NCBI GenBank assembly: GCA_018902385.1
Contig: JABSSW010000017.1
Coordinates: 496,001 to 560,000 of the forward strand
Reading direction: 5' to 3'
Length of the DNA stretch: 64,000 bases
DNA from: Physcia stellaris
Lineage: Eukaryota; Ascomycota; Lecanoromycetes; Caliciales; Physciaceae
The position numbers and the translations under genes were made by a program. Position 1 is the first letter of the stretch. Each line of letters begins with the position of its first letter. The notes beneath the pieces were generated by a model. That model did no database searches. It had not been told where the DNA came from and worked only from the letters and a program-made list of their open reading frames with translations. Positions 46,582-58,064 of this stretch are shown one piece after another.

Positions 46582-49500
46582 TCACTCCAATTTCAATGTC
46601 TCAAAGCTTGCAATGCTATCCTCCATCTCCCTACACTCCGCCTCCAGGTTCTCCATCTTCTTCCTCTCCCCTTCCTGTACCTTGGCATCCGCTTTTTGTC
46701 GCCACGCCTCGTCATCCACCATAGCTCGCTGCTTTTTTACGCCGTCGCTAGCGGCGTTGAGCTTCTTACGAGCTTTTTCGATTTCCGCGTTGATGTCTAT
46801 ACGCCCAGTGACTTTCAGGAAAACGGACGCTGAGGCGTTAACGGCTGCTACAATGGAGCCTGGTGGCTTCTTGTCTTTACCACTGATGATATTGACTTTA
46901 CCGCCTAAGTTGACGGATTTGCCCGACAAAGAGCGGATCGAAGCCAATTCTTCGTTGCATGTTCTTAGAGATGCCTCGTCAGACAGCTGAACAGTCAGTT
47001 CGGCATTGTCTTTTATATTGTATGCCGCAGTCAAAGACCGGATAGCCTTGGTTACTGCCAATAGCAACTCATAAGCCTCCTCCGAGGCAGGATCATCCAT
47101 CTCTTCCTCATAGACAGGATAGGTGGCTTTCACAATGGATGGTGTGGAATCGTCGGGTCGCCGCGGGAGTCGCTGCCATAGCTCTTCGGTCAGGAAAGGC
47201 ATCATGGGATGGATCATTGTTAGAGCCCGCTCTAAAGCGGTATACAATGTCTGTAACGCTGACTCCTGCTCTTCTGGAGAGCCAGACTGAAGTATCGATT
47301 TCGAGTTTTCGATGTATACATCGCATAAATGATTATACCAATATTGGTACACAATGGTGGCTGCATTGCTGAATTCTCGATCCGTGAGTGCATTATTGAT
47401 CTCACGAGAAGCGATCGTGAGCTTATGGAGGATCCAGCGTTCAGCGAGTGAGACTTTGGGAGATGGACAGGAGCTATGAGGCCGAGGTTTAAAAGATGAT
47501 GGGAGCTTCCCAAGGACGTATTTAGTTGCTTGATAGATCTTATTACAGAACCGACGGTAACCGTGCATTACTTTAATGTCAAAAGCGATATCGCCGCCTG
47601 AGAGTATGTCAGTCTTGCACAGGATGTTTTCAATTAGGAAGGGGACAGGGGCAAAGTTTTACCTCCTGTTGTATAAGAAATGAGAGAAAATCGTAATGCA
47701 TCAGCGCCACATTCGGGGATGCCGTCAGGGAAGGAAGCTTTCTGGAATTTCGTCGCAGTGGCAAGTTCCTTGGGGTCTAGGTTTCCAACTTTGAGCTTAT
47801 CATGGAGTGCTTGGAGCTCGATACCCTCCATAACGTCCAACGGATCTATGACGTTGCCTAACGATTTTGACATCTTCCTTCCCTCGGAGTCCCGAACCAG
47901 CGAATGGCAATAGACTTCTCGAAAGGGTACCTCGCCGGTCATCTTGAGACCCAGCATAATCATACGTGCAACCCAGAAGAACAAGATGTCCCAACCAGTC
48001 TCAAGAACAGAAGTCGGATAAAGTGTCTTCATATCGTGCGTTTCTTTAGGCCAACCGAGAGTGGAGAATGGCCATAATCCGGACGAGAACCACGTGTCTA
48101 AAACGTCTTCGTCTCTCCTTAGGGTGATGTCTTTGTTAGGATACTTCGCTTTTGCCTTGTCGAAGGCAGCTTCTTCTGTTCTTCCAGTCACCCATCGCTC
48201 ACCGTCACTGTCATCCCCAGGCTCGCCCTTGATCTCTACAAAGTATGCGGGAGCTTGATGCCCCCACCAGAGCTGTCTGGACAAGCACCAGTCATTGATA
48301 CCTTCCAGCCATTTGAAGTAGCTCTTTTCTGCATTTTCTGGGCGAATAACGATCCGTCCATCCTTTACCGCTTTCACGGCTTCGTCGGCAAGTTCCCTCA
48401 TGCTCATCCACCATTGAGGCTTCATTAAAGGCTCGATAATATCTTTCGATTTAGCGCAGAGGGGTACCTTCATCGGGTTATTCTCCCATTTCACATAAAG
48501 ACCGTCCTTCTTCAAGGCCTCAATGACTTTCCATCGCGCATCAAAACGCTTCATACCTTCGAATTCGCCGGTGTTGTGATTCATCGTTCCATTATCGTTA
48601 AGAATGTTGATAAATTTGAGATCGTGACTCTTTCCGAGAGCGAAATCATTAGGATCGTGTGCTGGCGTTATCTTAACGGCGCCAGTCCCAAATTCGGGAT
48701 CAACATAATCATCTGTGAAGATGGGTAACAATCGGTCCACAAAGGGATGTCTAGCGTTCTTGCCCACAAGGTGCTTGTATCGCTCATCTTTGGGATTCAC
48801 GGCGATGCCGCTATCACCAAGCATGGTCTCCGGCCGTGTGGTAGCGACCTGGATCTTCTCGTCTGAGCCATCAATTGGGTAGTAGAAATAGGTGATCACT
48901 CCAAACTCCACCTTTCTCTCGTACCCAGGCACTTCGAGAAGGGTCCTCTCCTGAAGGTCCTTGTTGTCAACCTCCAAATTAGACAGAGCTGTATTCAGCT
49001 TTGTACACCAATTCACCAGCCGATTAGCTCTGTAAATGATACCTTCTTCATGTAGCCGCACGAACGTCTCATTTACGGCAGCTGAGAGGTTCGTGTCCAT
49101 GGTGAAAGCTTCTCGAGTCCAGTCGAAGGACCCACCCATCCGCTTCAGTACGCTATTGATTTGCTGATGGTATTCCTCTTTCCAATCCCAGACAGTCTGA
49201 ACGAACTTATCTCGACCAAGGTCGTACCTGGTCTTCTTTTCTCTTCTCCAAAGCATATTTTCTACAACACTCTGTGTGGAGATGCCAGCGTGGTCACAGC
49301 CCGGTAGCCACAGTGTGGTTAAGCCCCTCATGCGGTTCCATCTTATCAATGTATCTTGCAGGGCATTCGGTAACGCGTGACCCATATGGAGCTTACCCGT
49401 GACATTAGGAGGAGGCTCTGGGATGACAAAATATCCTTTTTCGCTGACTTTGCCTTCTGAATCAAATTGGGGCTCAAAAAAGCCTTCTTTTTCCCACCAT

Positions 49501-50128
49501 GAATACCATCCAGACTCAACGACCTTGGGTATGTAGGCTTTGTGGTATTCGTCATCAAGAGACTTGAGTACTGGAAGCCAACATTAGCCCCCTTTAGGCA
49601 CTCATAGGAGCGCTTGACATACTCTTCTTCTCCCCCGGCGGAGTCTCTTCGACATATTGGGGCAACTCAAGCTCCGCTGATGCGTCTGCCTTGGTCTTTT
49701 TCTCTTTTGTTTTAGACGTTGTGGCAGGGGATGATTCGGCGGCTTTGGCTTTCTTGGCTGCGAATTTCTTGTTCTTTTCAGCTTGCTTACGCTCTTTATC
49801 AACTACGACAATGGTCAGAGAATGAAAGGTCATTATCATTTCTAGCATACACTGTCTAGCTAGTCGGGGTCCGTACGCTGCTTCTCGCTCTTCACCTTCT
49901 GACCTGCCTCCTTATCCGGCCCATCATGCCCGCCTTCATGCTGACCCATAGGATCTTGCTTCGCAGCGCCCAAAAGTGCAGCAGTGGTTTCGTCGGATGT
50001 GGGAGGGGGCTGGCCGGAGATGGGACCAGTCTTCTCTCCAGCTATTGCGATTATGAGTCAATGCGCAAGTATGGTGGACAGATTCCGCGTTTCTTACTCG
50101 TGTTGTGAGACGCTGCGTTCAGAGCCAT
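46582..50128 (-). CDS. VAS1: valyl-tRNA synthetase (probably dual cytosolic/mitochondrial)
   Basis: Five exons (50128-50098, 50041-49877, 49802-49623, 49570-47663, 47597-46582) close to 1099 residues. The catalytic core has the HIGH motif in [13 protein letters not shown], the KMSKS motif in [17 protein letters not shown] and the CP1 editing domain with [11 protein letters not shown]. The anticodon-binding domain and a C-terminal coiled coil ([20 protein letters not shown]) follow. A Lys/Ala-rich appendage precedes the core, as in eukaryotic ValRS. The enzyme charges tRNA-Val. Known fungal genes (yeast VAS1, Neurospora cyt-20) make both cytosolic and mitochondrial forms from one locus. Consistent with this, the reading frame stays open upstream of the first AUG and encodes a leader of mitochondrial type (see next feature). 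Confidence 0.95.
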
Positions 50129-50218
50129 TATGAAAGGTCTACGGGAAACGGGGACTTTCCCGGCTAAGAGGCGCGCCGAAAGCGCTCTTCGAAGTATTTT
50201 GGGAGCTCCTCCTGGGGC
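50129..50218 (-). other. in-frame AUG-less mitochondrial-type leader of ValRS
   Basis: Thirty codons open in frame directly upstream of the ValRS AUG, after a TGA. They encode no acidic residue and several arginines (KILRRALSARLLAGK, then VPVSRRPFI), which is the pattern of a mitochondrial presequence. There is no AUG in the segment. Translation could begin at a near-cognate codon, or an AUG exon could be spliced on (a CAG acceptor-like site lies at about 50211). Confidence 0.5.
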
Positions 50219-50971
50219 TCAATCGCAGGTCTGGCAGTTCAAGACGGTGAGTGAGGCGAATATTCGAGATCTTTCGTTTCTCAGATCGGTAGAAGGCAAC
50301 CTGTAGGGGGATATAGATTCTTGCAGTTGTGAACGCGTCTCCCTGACTCCAAGTCTAAACAAGTACATGTAGATAAGAAAGGAGTCAGATACGGAGTTAA
50401 GGTTTGCTCGGCCAGCTCCGTTATTCGCTTAGCTCAAACTATGACGTTGTAGCCCTAAGATAAAAAAAGGAGAATTGCAGGAAAGGAAGTTACTCTCACT
50501 TTGTAACAGTCCATCATATGAATAATTTCTCATTGATGAGGCACTCATCAATGTGACTCCGAGGGTTTATTTGTTAGATGCTTTTGTCAGTGTAAAACCT
50601 GCGATTCAGCATGCAGAAGGTCTACAATTCTATTATGACGTGGTAGAGGTGTTAGGATTAAGTCAAGGCATCAATTATCCTTATTGCTCCTATACATTTT
50701 CTTCGGATTTCCCACTTCAGCCAATAATCATGATGGCCAACACCAGCAGGCGAAAGTGGAGCATCGTAGTTTAGGTAATTGTAGGGAGACTACTGTCTAC
50801 CGCTCGTACTATGAAAGAGTACTGCAATAATATTCCAAAAAGGGTCGACGCCCAACATCGAGATAGAGATCTCCCCAGCATTTCGTTCGTTCTTATATAA
50901 AGTTTTACATTCTCATTCAAGACCTTGCGCCCAAGCTTTTCCACTCATGACTTTTCAACCAGGCCAGCCGT
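50129..50971. other. upstream region of ValRS and 3' side of the GPI-type gene
   Basis: Apart from the leader frame noted, only a short plus-strand frame (50553-50774) is present, which I do not recognise. Confidence 0.4.
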
Positions 50972-51809
50972 CTACAACATAGCTGCAAAGCCCAGAACAC
51001 CAGCAGCAGCAGCTCCGGCAGCCATTATAACTCCGGTCGGTTGGCTCGCAACTCCACCAGTGCTAGAGCTCGTGGATTGTGGCTGAGGAGCAGAGGATTT
51101 AGGAGCAGTCGACGACTTGGCACCTGCTTGTGACGACTTGGGAGCGGCGGTTGTCTGAGCTCCACCGGTAGACTGCGCACCAGTCGATTGCGCAACACCC
51201 GAAGCTTGTGAGCCTGTCCCAACGGCGGCACCCGTGGACCTTGCGACTCCTGAAGCCTGCGAGCCCGTCTCAGCAGCACCCGTGGAAGTGGCAAAACCGG
51301 ACCCTTGTGAGCCAGTGCCAGCGACGACCGTAGGCTTTGCAATTCCAAACCCAGAGAATAACTCGGGATGCTCAGACATTGCGGGATAGAAAACTCCACC
51401 CACGGCCGTATTGATGAGCGTAGCCACGGATCCGGTGCTGGGGAGAGCACCGAGGTATCGGAGCTCTGAAGCTGTGGCGGTACCGGCGACGTGGATGGCA
51501 GAGTTTAGATCAGCAGCAATGTTTTTGGTCGAGATTCCAGGCACTGAGGATAGAGCAGCGAGCAGCGCAGGATTGGTAGCTATTTCCGATGCCTCAGCCG
51601 CGATGGCCGCACTCTTGTTGAGCGCTTGTTAGTCGACGACAAGTGCGATCTATCACCCAGAATCCGAAACTTACAACACTAGGTATGGCCAGCAGAGAAA
51701 GGACGTCGGCCGAAAATTGAGCGGCATCGTTTCTAACGCTCGAAGTTTGCCCAAAGACAGAGGCGACTGTAGACACAAGCAGCAAACCGACAGCAGTGTT
51801 CCGGTGCAT
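50972..51809 (-). CDS. Ser/Ala/Thr-rich GPI-anchored-type surface protein
   Basis: Two exons, 51809-51675 and 51613-50972 (61-bp intron), 258 residues. Residues 1-20 are a signal peptide (TVASVFGQ at the cleavage region). The ordered N-terminal half is helical (AAIAAEASEIATNPALLAAL), and the second half has degenerate repeats of about 17 residues built on TGSQASGVARSTGAA, then a Ser/Lys/Thr stretch. The C-terminus is a hydrophobic Ala/Gly tail (MAAGAAAAGVLGFAAML) after a Gly/Val-rich region, as expected for GPI attachment. I infer a wall or membrane mannoprotein; no enzymatic domain is visible. Confidence 0.8.
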
Positions 51810-53264
51810 GTCTGTGATAGTGAATATGGTTGCTTGAATCGGGCAGCGTTATGCGACTGACAAGTTGCGCGACTACAAAAGCTAATAGCACAAGAGACGG
51901 ATGTAGTTCAGGGAATAAAAGTCAGAGACAGGAACTCTTGGAACTGATATATGGGAGTTTGTATAATAACAATATTCTCCTGGTAAGAATCGGCTGTGCC
52001 CATGATGCACCATTTCTATTTGTTATTACTGGGCACCCAGGACTCACAGATTGTTTCGCAATTTCTCTTAGCACTGGTAGCACCGTAGCTACAACGTTAG
52101 AGTATTTTACTTTGATCTTACGGCTGCAGCCTCCCTCCTTCGGGAGCCAGCAATTTCGGGCACAGCAATTTCGCAGAGGATCGGCATGGTAGAAGCCAAT
52201 GACAGCGACAGAAATCTCACAACTCGGTACTGTACTGCAGCGTTCAAGCGTGAAGCGACTGTTGTTCAATGGTCGAGAGAGCCACGGAGGCACAGACTCT
52301 ACAACTAAGTCACGCGACAGGGGCATTTTGCAATGATCCTCGTCGGTGCCGTTAGAAACTCAATTGCGACAACCAATCAATATCGATCATGCAGACGCAT
52401 CGTCTCGGCAAGGCTGAAGTATTTTTAGATTATTAGACGAAGACTTTGCAGATCGTTGATGGCTGTGAAAAGGTGCAGATGGCTTGAAAGATTGTAAAGT
52501 AACAAGGGGGGCAGTGCTGTGCATCAGACCCAGGTTTTCGCCTAGTAGCACCACGGTATGATGAGATGGCGGCACAAAGCTCAGAAAGGTGTACGCTCAA
52601 TGATAGTGACCGTTGTCTCGTGGCGTGCTAGATGAGGCGGAGAGGCTATTAGGCATTTGCATCACTCACCGTGGATGCAAGTTGAATATATCATTAATCA
52701 AATGTCAGCTCGGGGTCACAGCTGCACTCCTTCTTGGAATGGGTGATGTGAATATGAGCATCAGCTGTTCTTCTCACGTTTGCCAAATTTGTGGTGATTT
52801 GCAAGAATCATGATAGGAAGGAAAACAGCGCTCAACTCCGATTAGTGCTACGCATAGCCATTCCCAGGCGTTTGCTGTGCCCCTGATCTTCAATGAAACT
52901 CGTCGGAGTCTCTTGTAGCTAATCTACCAAGTACTCATCTATGGTAGCCGAATCCCCCGATTGGCACATACCATGCATATTGGATTATCGACGTCAATCA
53001 TCGCCTTGCCCACCCCCACGCCCGACACCGAGAACGTTTGTGAGCGAAAGCTGGAGAGACAAGATATGTTCGGATCCGACTGAAAGAGGGTGAGAGAGGT
53101 TATGCTCGTATACTGATCGTCTGTCGTTGAGTCATAAGTGGTTTTGGTACATTAGCATATCGGATCTGAAGCCAGCAAAGAACCCATCGTATGGGTGTCG
53201 GGGATGTTGCCACATGCTTTGCTAGTAATAGCTGTATCGGTTGCCTCCTAGCACTACTACCTCG
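51810..53264. other. 1.5-kb spacer, no supported gene
   Basis: Only scattered frames (51922-52326 minus is the longest, unrecognised). It holds the promoter of the GPI-type gene and the 3' end of CK2 alpha. Confidence 0.4.
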
Positions 53265-54496
53265 TCAAGCAATTGATGATGCATGTCCCGCTTCTGCAGC
53301 GCGGACTGGGCTGAAGTATTGGTGTGCCATGGCCTCCATGGCAGTCAAGCGTTCCTGAGAGCTGTCAATAGTGTTTCATCAATGCCTCCTCAAAGTCCTT
53401 ACCTGATGATCATAACGTAATAATTTATCTAGAAAATCAATCGCCTCATTGCTTACGAACCGTTGATTCTCAGAATTGACGAAACTGTGCCAATTCTTCT
53501 TAGGAAATCGCCCGAGTATGTCATCGTACTGTGCGTCAAGCTCAATATCGTATTTATCAAGGTACTCGAATAAATCATCCGTGCCGAGGACCTTGGCAAT
53601 TTTGACAAGCTGATCCGAATTGCTGTTGCCGTGGAAAAACGGTTCTTTGCGAAAGATCATAGATGCGAACATTGCCCCAAGCGACCACATATCTAGGGAG
53701 TAATCGTATTCTTGGAAGTCGACGAGCAGCTCAGGGCCTTTGAAGTAGCGTGATGCGACCCTGACATTGTACTCTGTGCCTTGATGGTAGAATTCAGCGA
53801 GCCCCCAATCGATAAGCCGCAGCTTTACCATAGTCAGCAATGTCGGCAAAACAAAGTGGCTATCCTACCTTGCGCTTCTCATGGTCTATCATCACGTTAT
53901 GGGGTTTAACATCTCTGTGCATTATGCCTTTACTATGGCAGAAATCCAATGCCTGAATACCTTATCAACATGCCTCACAAGAGAGAATCGCGAGGGGACT
54001 GACCTTGAGAAGCTCGAATATGTAGTATCTCACATCGTAGTCGACAAACTTCGGGTATAGACTCCTGAAATCGGTATTGTTGACATATTCAAATATTAAC
54101 GAAGGCGTCTTGCTTTGGCTGTCCCTCACAACATCCAACAGGGCAACCACATTCGGCCCTCCGCTCAGGTTCTGCAGGATCTTGATCTCTCTCTTTATCT
54201 TCTTCTTCTTGACAGGCTTCAGCACCTTGATCACGCATTTTTGATAGTTCACGATATTGATTCCCTCGAACACTTCTGAGTATTTGCCCCGACCTAGCTT
54301 TCGATTTTCATATTAGCGCGAGGTGGAAAACTCTGGAAGCTAGTTTATTTGGAGGCCTGTAAGTTAATCTGGAATGCTTACCTATTTTACGCACAACCTC
54401 GTAATTCTCCAGGATACCCCAGGTGATGTTGACACTATCATACTCCCAGTAGGACTTTGGCATATGCTGATTTACATCAGCATATACCCGAGCCAT
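53265..54496 (-). CDS. CKA1: casein kinase 2 alpha catalytic subunit
   Basis: Five exons (54496-54382, 54293-54004, 53952-53869, 53822-53403, 53354-53265) close to 332 residues, normal for CK2 alpha. Distinctive features are the N-terminal [12 protein letters not shown], the glycine loop [11 protein letters not shown], the catalytic lysine in [20 protein letters not shown] with its basic cluster, [13 protein letters not shown], and DWGLAEFYH, where DWG replaces the usual [17 protein letters not shown] follows in the last exon. CK2 is a constitutive Ser/Thr kinase for acidic sites, in nucleus and cytosol, with regulatory beta subunits. It is divergent from Rpp1 with 402 bp between starts. Confidence 0.95.
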
Positions 54497-54898
54497 GGTT
54501 CCCTTGGTCTCGCTGCCACGCGGCGCGGCAGATGCTGGCTCAAACTACCTGAATGGGGCGCCGCAAGTTGTATGAGGGTACATGGGGTGAGCTGTCCCTT
54601 TCGTGTATCTAAGACGCTGCTTTTGTATGTTAAGGTAATTTGTTGTGGATTGTTGAATGGGTAGGCTCAATGTAAAGACTTGAGGTCCCTCAGTAGTGTG
54701 AATGTGACGCCAGTGCTCGCAGCCCCGCCAAGCCATCGCTTCGGTGTTCATGCGAGTCATACTCTACCTAGTGGGGTGAAGCTCCCAAGTCCCAACTTTC
54801 TCAATGTCTGACACGGAGCTTTTAATTACAACGGGTCAGCGGTATGAGGAGGCTTATCGAACAGGCGATATATATTGCAGCCCGACAGGTTTCAGAAG
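54497..54898. promoter_or_regulatory. bidirectional promoter between CKA1 and RPP1
   Basis: 402 bp separate two divergent start codons. No strong TATA is seen apart from ATATATATT words at about 54868-54876, close to the Rpp1 start. Confidence 0.45.
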
Positions 54899-55923
54899 AT
54901 GTTTTACGACCTCAACATTCCGTACGGTTTCAATCACACCGAGCTGCAGCGCACATTAGCCTTCTCTGCTGAGGGTCGGTTTGCCCTCCACAAACAACTA
55001 CCCAACGCTGACCGACTGTAGTGGGCTATAATGTCATCGCTCTGAATCACATCATCACTGGCAAGCTCCCTGCAGAGATCATCAATGCTATTCCTTCACC
55101 TCTTCCATTCAAAGCACCTACTTCCCTTACCATCCTGCGTCGCTGTACCATCTCGCTCTCCGATCCCACTCAGAATGCCCGTCTTGCCAGCCTCGCAGCT
55201 GCATACGATTTACTGGCTCTCCGACCTCTCACCGAAAAGTCCTTAGGCCAAGCGTGTCATGACCTTGAATGCGACATCATCTCGCTTGACCTCAGCATCC
55301 GCTATCCCTTTTACTTCAAGCACAAGATGGTTGCCGATGCGGTGAAGCGTGGCATTAAGTTCGAGATATGCTATTCGTCAGGAGTACTGGCCAGCGACGG
55401 TGGTCAAGCAAGGAGGAACCTGATAAGTAATGCTACTGGCTTGATAAGAGCCGCTCGTGGACGCGGACTCATAATAAGCAGCGAGGCCAAGAGGGCATTG
55501 GCGTTGAGAGGACCATCTGACGTAGTCAATCTAGCCTGCGTATGGGGCCTTGGACAAGAAAGAGGAACGGAAGGGGTTGGACGTGAGGCCAGGAGCGTGG
55601 TGGTCCAGGCTGGTTTGAAGAGAACCGGATACAGAGGCGTTGTTGATGTACTCTACGGAGGGGAAAAGCCAGTGGCCTCCGCCATATCAGAGAAAGAGAT
55701 TGACACGCGTGTTAGTGCAAAGGGCAAAAGAAAGGCCATTGTTCTCGGTGACGCGGACGACTCACTGCAACCAAAGCCTATTTCGAAAAGGGAGCAAAAG
55801 AGACAGGCGAAAAGGGCAAGGCAAGACGCTGCAGAGAACGAGCCGAATAAGTTATCTGCAATGAATGTCGACTCACAAAATCCACGAACAACAAGTACGG
55901 GACGACTTGACAAAAGTGAATGA
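54899..55923 (+). CDS. RPP1: RNase P/MRP protein subunit Rpp1 (p30)
   Basis: Two exons, 54899-54974 and 55022-55923 (47-bp intron), 325 residues. The start MFYDLNIPYG and the joined GYNVIALNHII, followed by LRRCTISLSDPTQNARL, DLLALRPLTEKS, DIISLDLSIRYPFYFKHKMV and GIKFEICYSSGVL, follow the p30/Rpp1 TIM-barrel family from end to end. The protein is part of nuclear RNase P (tRNA 5' processing) and RNase MRP (pre-rRNA). The C-terminal 70 residues are basic and disordered (KREQKRQAKRAR). Start and intron are well supported. Confidence 0.93.
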
Positions 55924-56018
55924 AAATTCCCTTAAGTCTATTATGGTTTAAATATGGGATACCTCCATCCCGTTCAGAAGAAGAGAATCGCAGTGGCACG
56001 GCCAGATATAGCAACATA

Positions 56019-57233
56019 TCACCCAACCACAGCGGTCGGTTTCGCCCTGCGAATCTTCAAAGGTACCGTAACAGCACTTTGGAATTGGAAAGTGCTGATA
56101 TCGGAGATGATAGGAACTGGTGCGGCGCCAGCAGTAACTGCTTGCGCTGTAGACGCTGGTGGAGTCGCAACATTCTGTGCTATATTATTCTGTGCTGCCG
56201 TGACCTTTGGCAGTGGAATTGATGCCGGTGGGATAGATGATGCCGCCGCGGGTGACGATAACACAGAAGACGAGGCTCTCGTTGAAGGAGATGCAGCTGT
56301 GGAAGACGTTGCTGCCGATGACGCTGCCGAAGTTGATACAGTTAATGACGCTGCCGCTGCTGTTTTTTGAGCGCTGCTGGCTGGAGTGACGGGTTTTTGC
56401 GACGCCGCACTCTGCACGTTGTTTTGAGCCACAGTTACAGAACTCGCAACCGTTACCATTGTTGAATGCGCTGGTTCTACCATAGCTTCCATCATCATCA
56501 CCGCTTGATTGACCATGACTCCAAAAGAGGCAGGGCAGTTGCACTGACAGATACTGCAGCTTGCTGCATTTGAGGGCCCAGTAGGTGATCCACCTTGTGA
56601 GACTCCTGTCTCTCCAGCAATCCCACCAGTTCCCATGGATGAACCTTCTAGTGCCCCGCCAATACTAGCAGGTCTTGCTACAGGCACCACCGCATGGTTC
56701 GGAGGCCCTGTTACTGGCACGACTGCGTGGTTAGGAGGCCCTGATACCGGCATCACAGCGTTGTTCGGTGGCGTGACACCAACTGCCGCAGACGACTGAA
56801 AGACGATCAGATCTGGTTCAGATATAATCAACTTTGGAGGAACTTACTGTACTGCTATCAAGTCGTATTGTTTGAATTGCTGGTATATCACGTTCCACTT
56901 GGCTCACAATCTTTCCCAATGCTCTGCATTCACTGATCAGTATTCGATTCCAATTTCCATCGTACAAACGTACTGGTTCAAGCCATTTGAATGCCCAGCG
57001 GCGCCTTGGCCCACTCCTCGCGCGTTGCTTTGGCTCACTGATTGACCAACACCAGCCGCCACGCCCTGACTACCAGAGCCATCCGTAGCTGCAACCTTTT
57101 CCGGAGCCATCGCTTGACCACTATCAGCGTTCAAGCCGGACCCCCTTTTGCGACTAGCATATGCGAATTGTACACTGGCAAGACAAACGTATATTTGCAG
57201 GCACTGCCTGACTATTGGAAGCCTTATCCTCAT
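56019..57233 (-). CDS. secreted Ser/Ala/Thr-rich protein of unknown function
   Basis: Three exons, 57233-56974, 56932-56848 and 56795-56019, closing to 373 residues. A signal-peptide-like N-terminus (CLQIYVCLASVQFAYA) is followed by a Gly/Gln/Ser-rich region, then a more ordered segment (ECRALGKIVSQVERDIPAIQ, TIRLDSST), tandem GPPNHAVVPV repeats, a Cys-rich ICQCNCPASFG motif and a long Ser/Ala/Thr-rich tail. There is no GPI-like hydrophobic end. The first intron is only 41 bp, short even here. An alternative reading without it gives a different middle and an early stop. It is convergent with Rpp1, 95 bp between stops. Function is unknown; cell wall or secreted is inference. Confidence 0.6.
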
Positions 57234-58064
57234 CTCTAAAAGAGCGTATATGAGTGGCACCAGGCCGTATCAAGAGTATGAGTGCGCCAGAATGCAAGAA
57301 GTAACCGAACAGGCGCAAGGACCGAAAGAATGACTAGAGATCGAGGAGGGAAGTAGACAGTGGGAAACGATAGTAGTGCATTTCTAAAATGTCAGTATGA
57401 TCCGTCAAATGCATGAGCTGATTGCCAACAAAAGCCAAACAAACGGTGAATAAGGGCTTGGTTCAAAGACTAGATGGCTTGTCCGTTCACATAGAGATGC
57501 CAACTATTGGATGAACACCAATTGAGATTCCCAAGCGACCTTGGATTCAGTATTGGAACCCGGAAGTAGGAAATGAAGGCAAAGTAGCCTGGCTATGAGT
57601 GGGACTCGGCGCCAGGTCAAACACCAAGCGTCGCAGCCCAGCTTTTTACCGCTATGCAGAATCGCAAAGCTATCACTTGACCTTTTATCCTAATTGCTCC
57701 AGAAGGCGGGCATGGTTGTCAGCCCATACCGTAATGGTCGAGGACACATATGGAAGTTGATTTTCATGTGAGGGGTCTCAAACAGACTTCGTCGTCGGAG
57801 AAGTCGGCGTGCAGATACACCGGCCCGACAGTCAGCCTCTTGGACCCTTTGGACCCTTGATCATCCTGTAGAGATCGTGCGCGTCATGTTGCAGCGCAAA
57901 GTCTACCTGAAGAGGTCAATCGCTTGGCAAATGGTTCATAATCTGACCGCTCTCCCTCCACGTCTAGATATATAAGATCGACCAGCTGAACCTTCAGCGC
58001 TGAGGAAGCTTATGTACATCCAAATCTAACCACTTTCAGCCACTTCAGCTGAATTGGCCTTATC
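57234..58064. other. 0.8-kb divergent promoter region
   Basis: Between the secreted protein (minus) and the DUF1295 gene (plus). No gene or clear repeat. A TATA-like ATATATAAG lies at about 57967-57975, 90 bp before the DUF1295 start. Confidence 0.4.
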
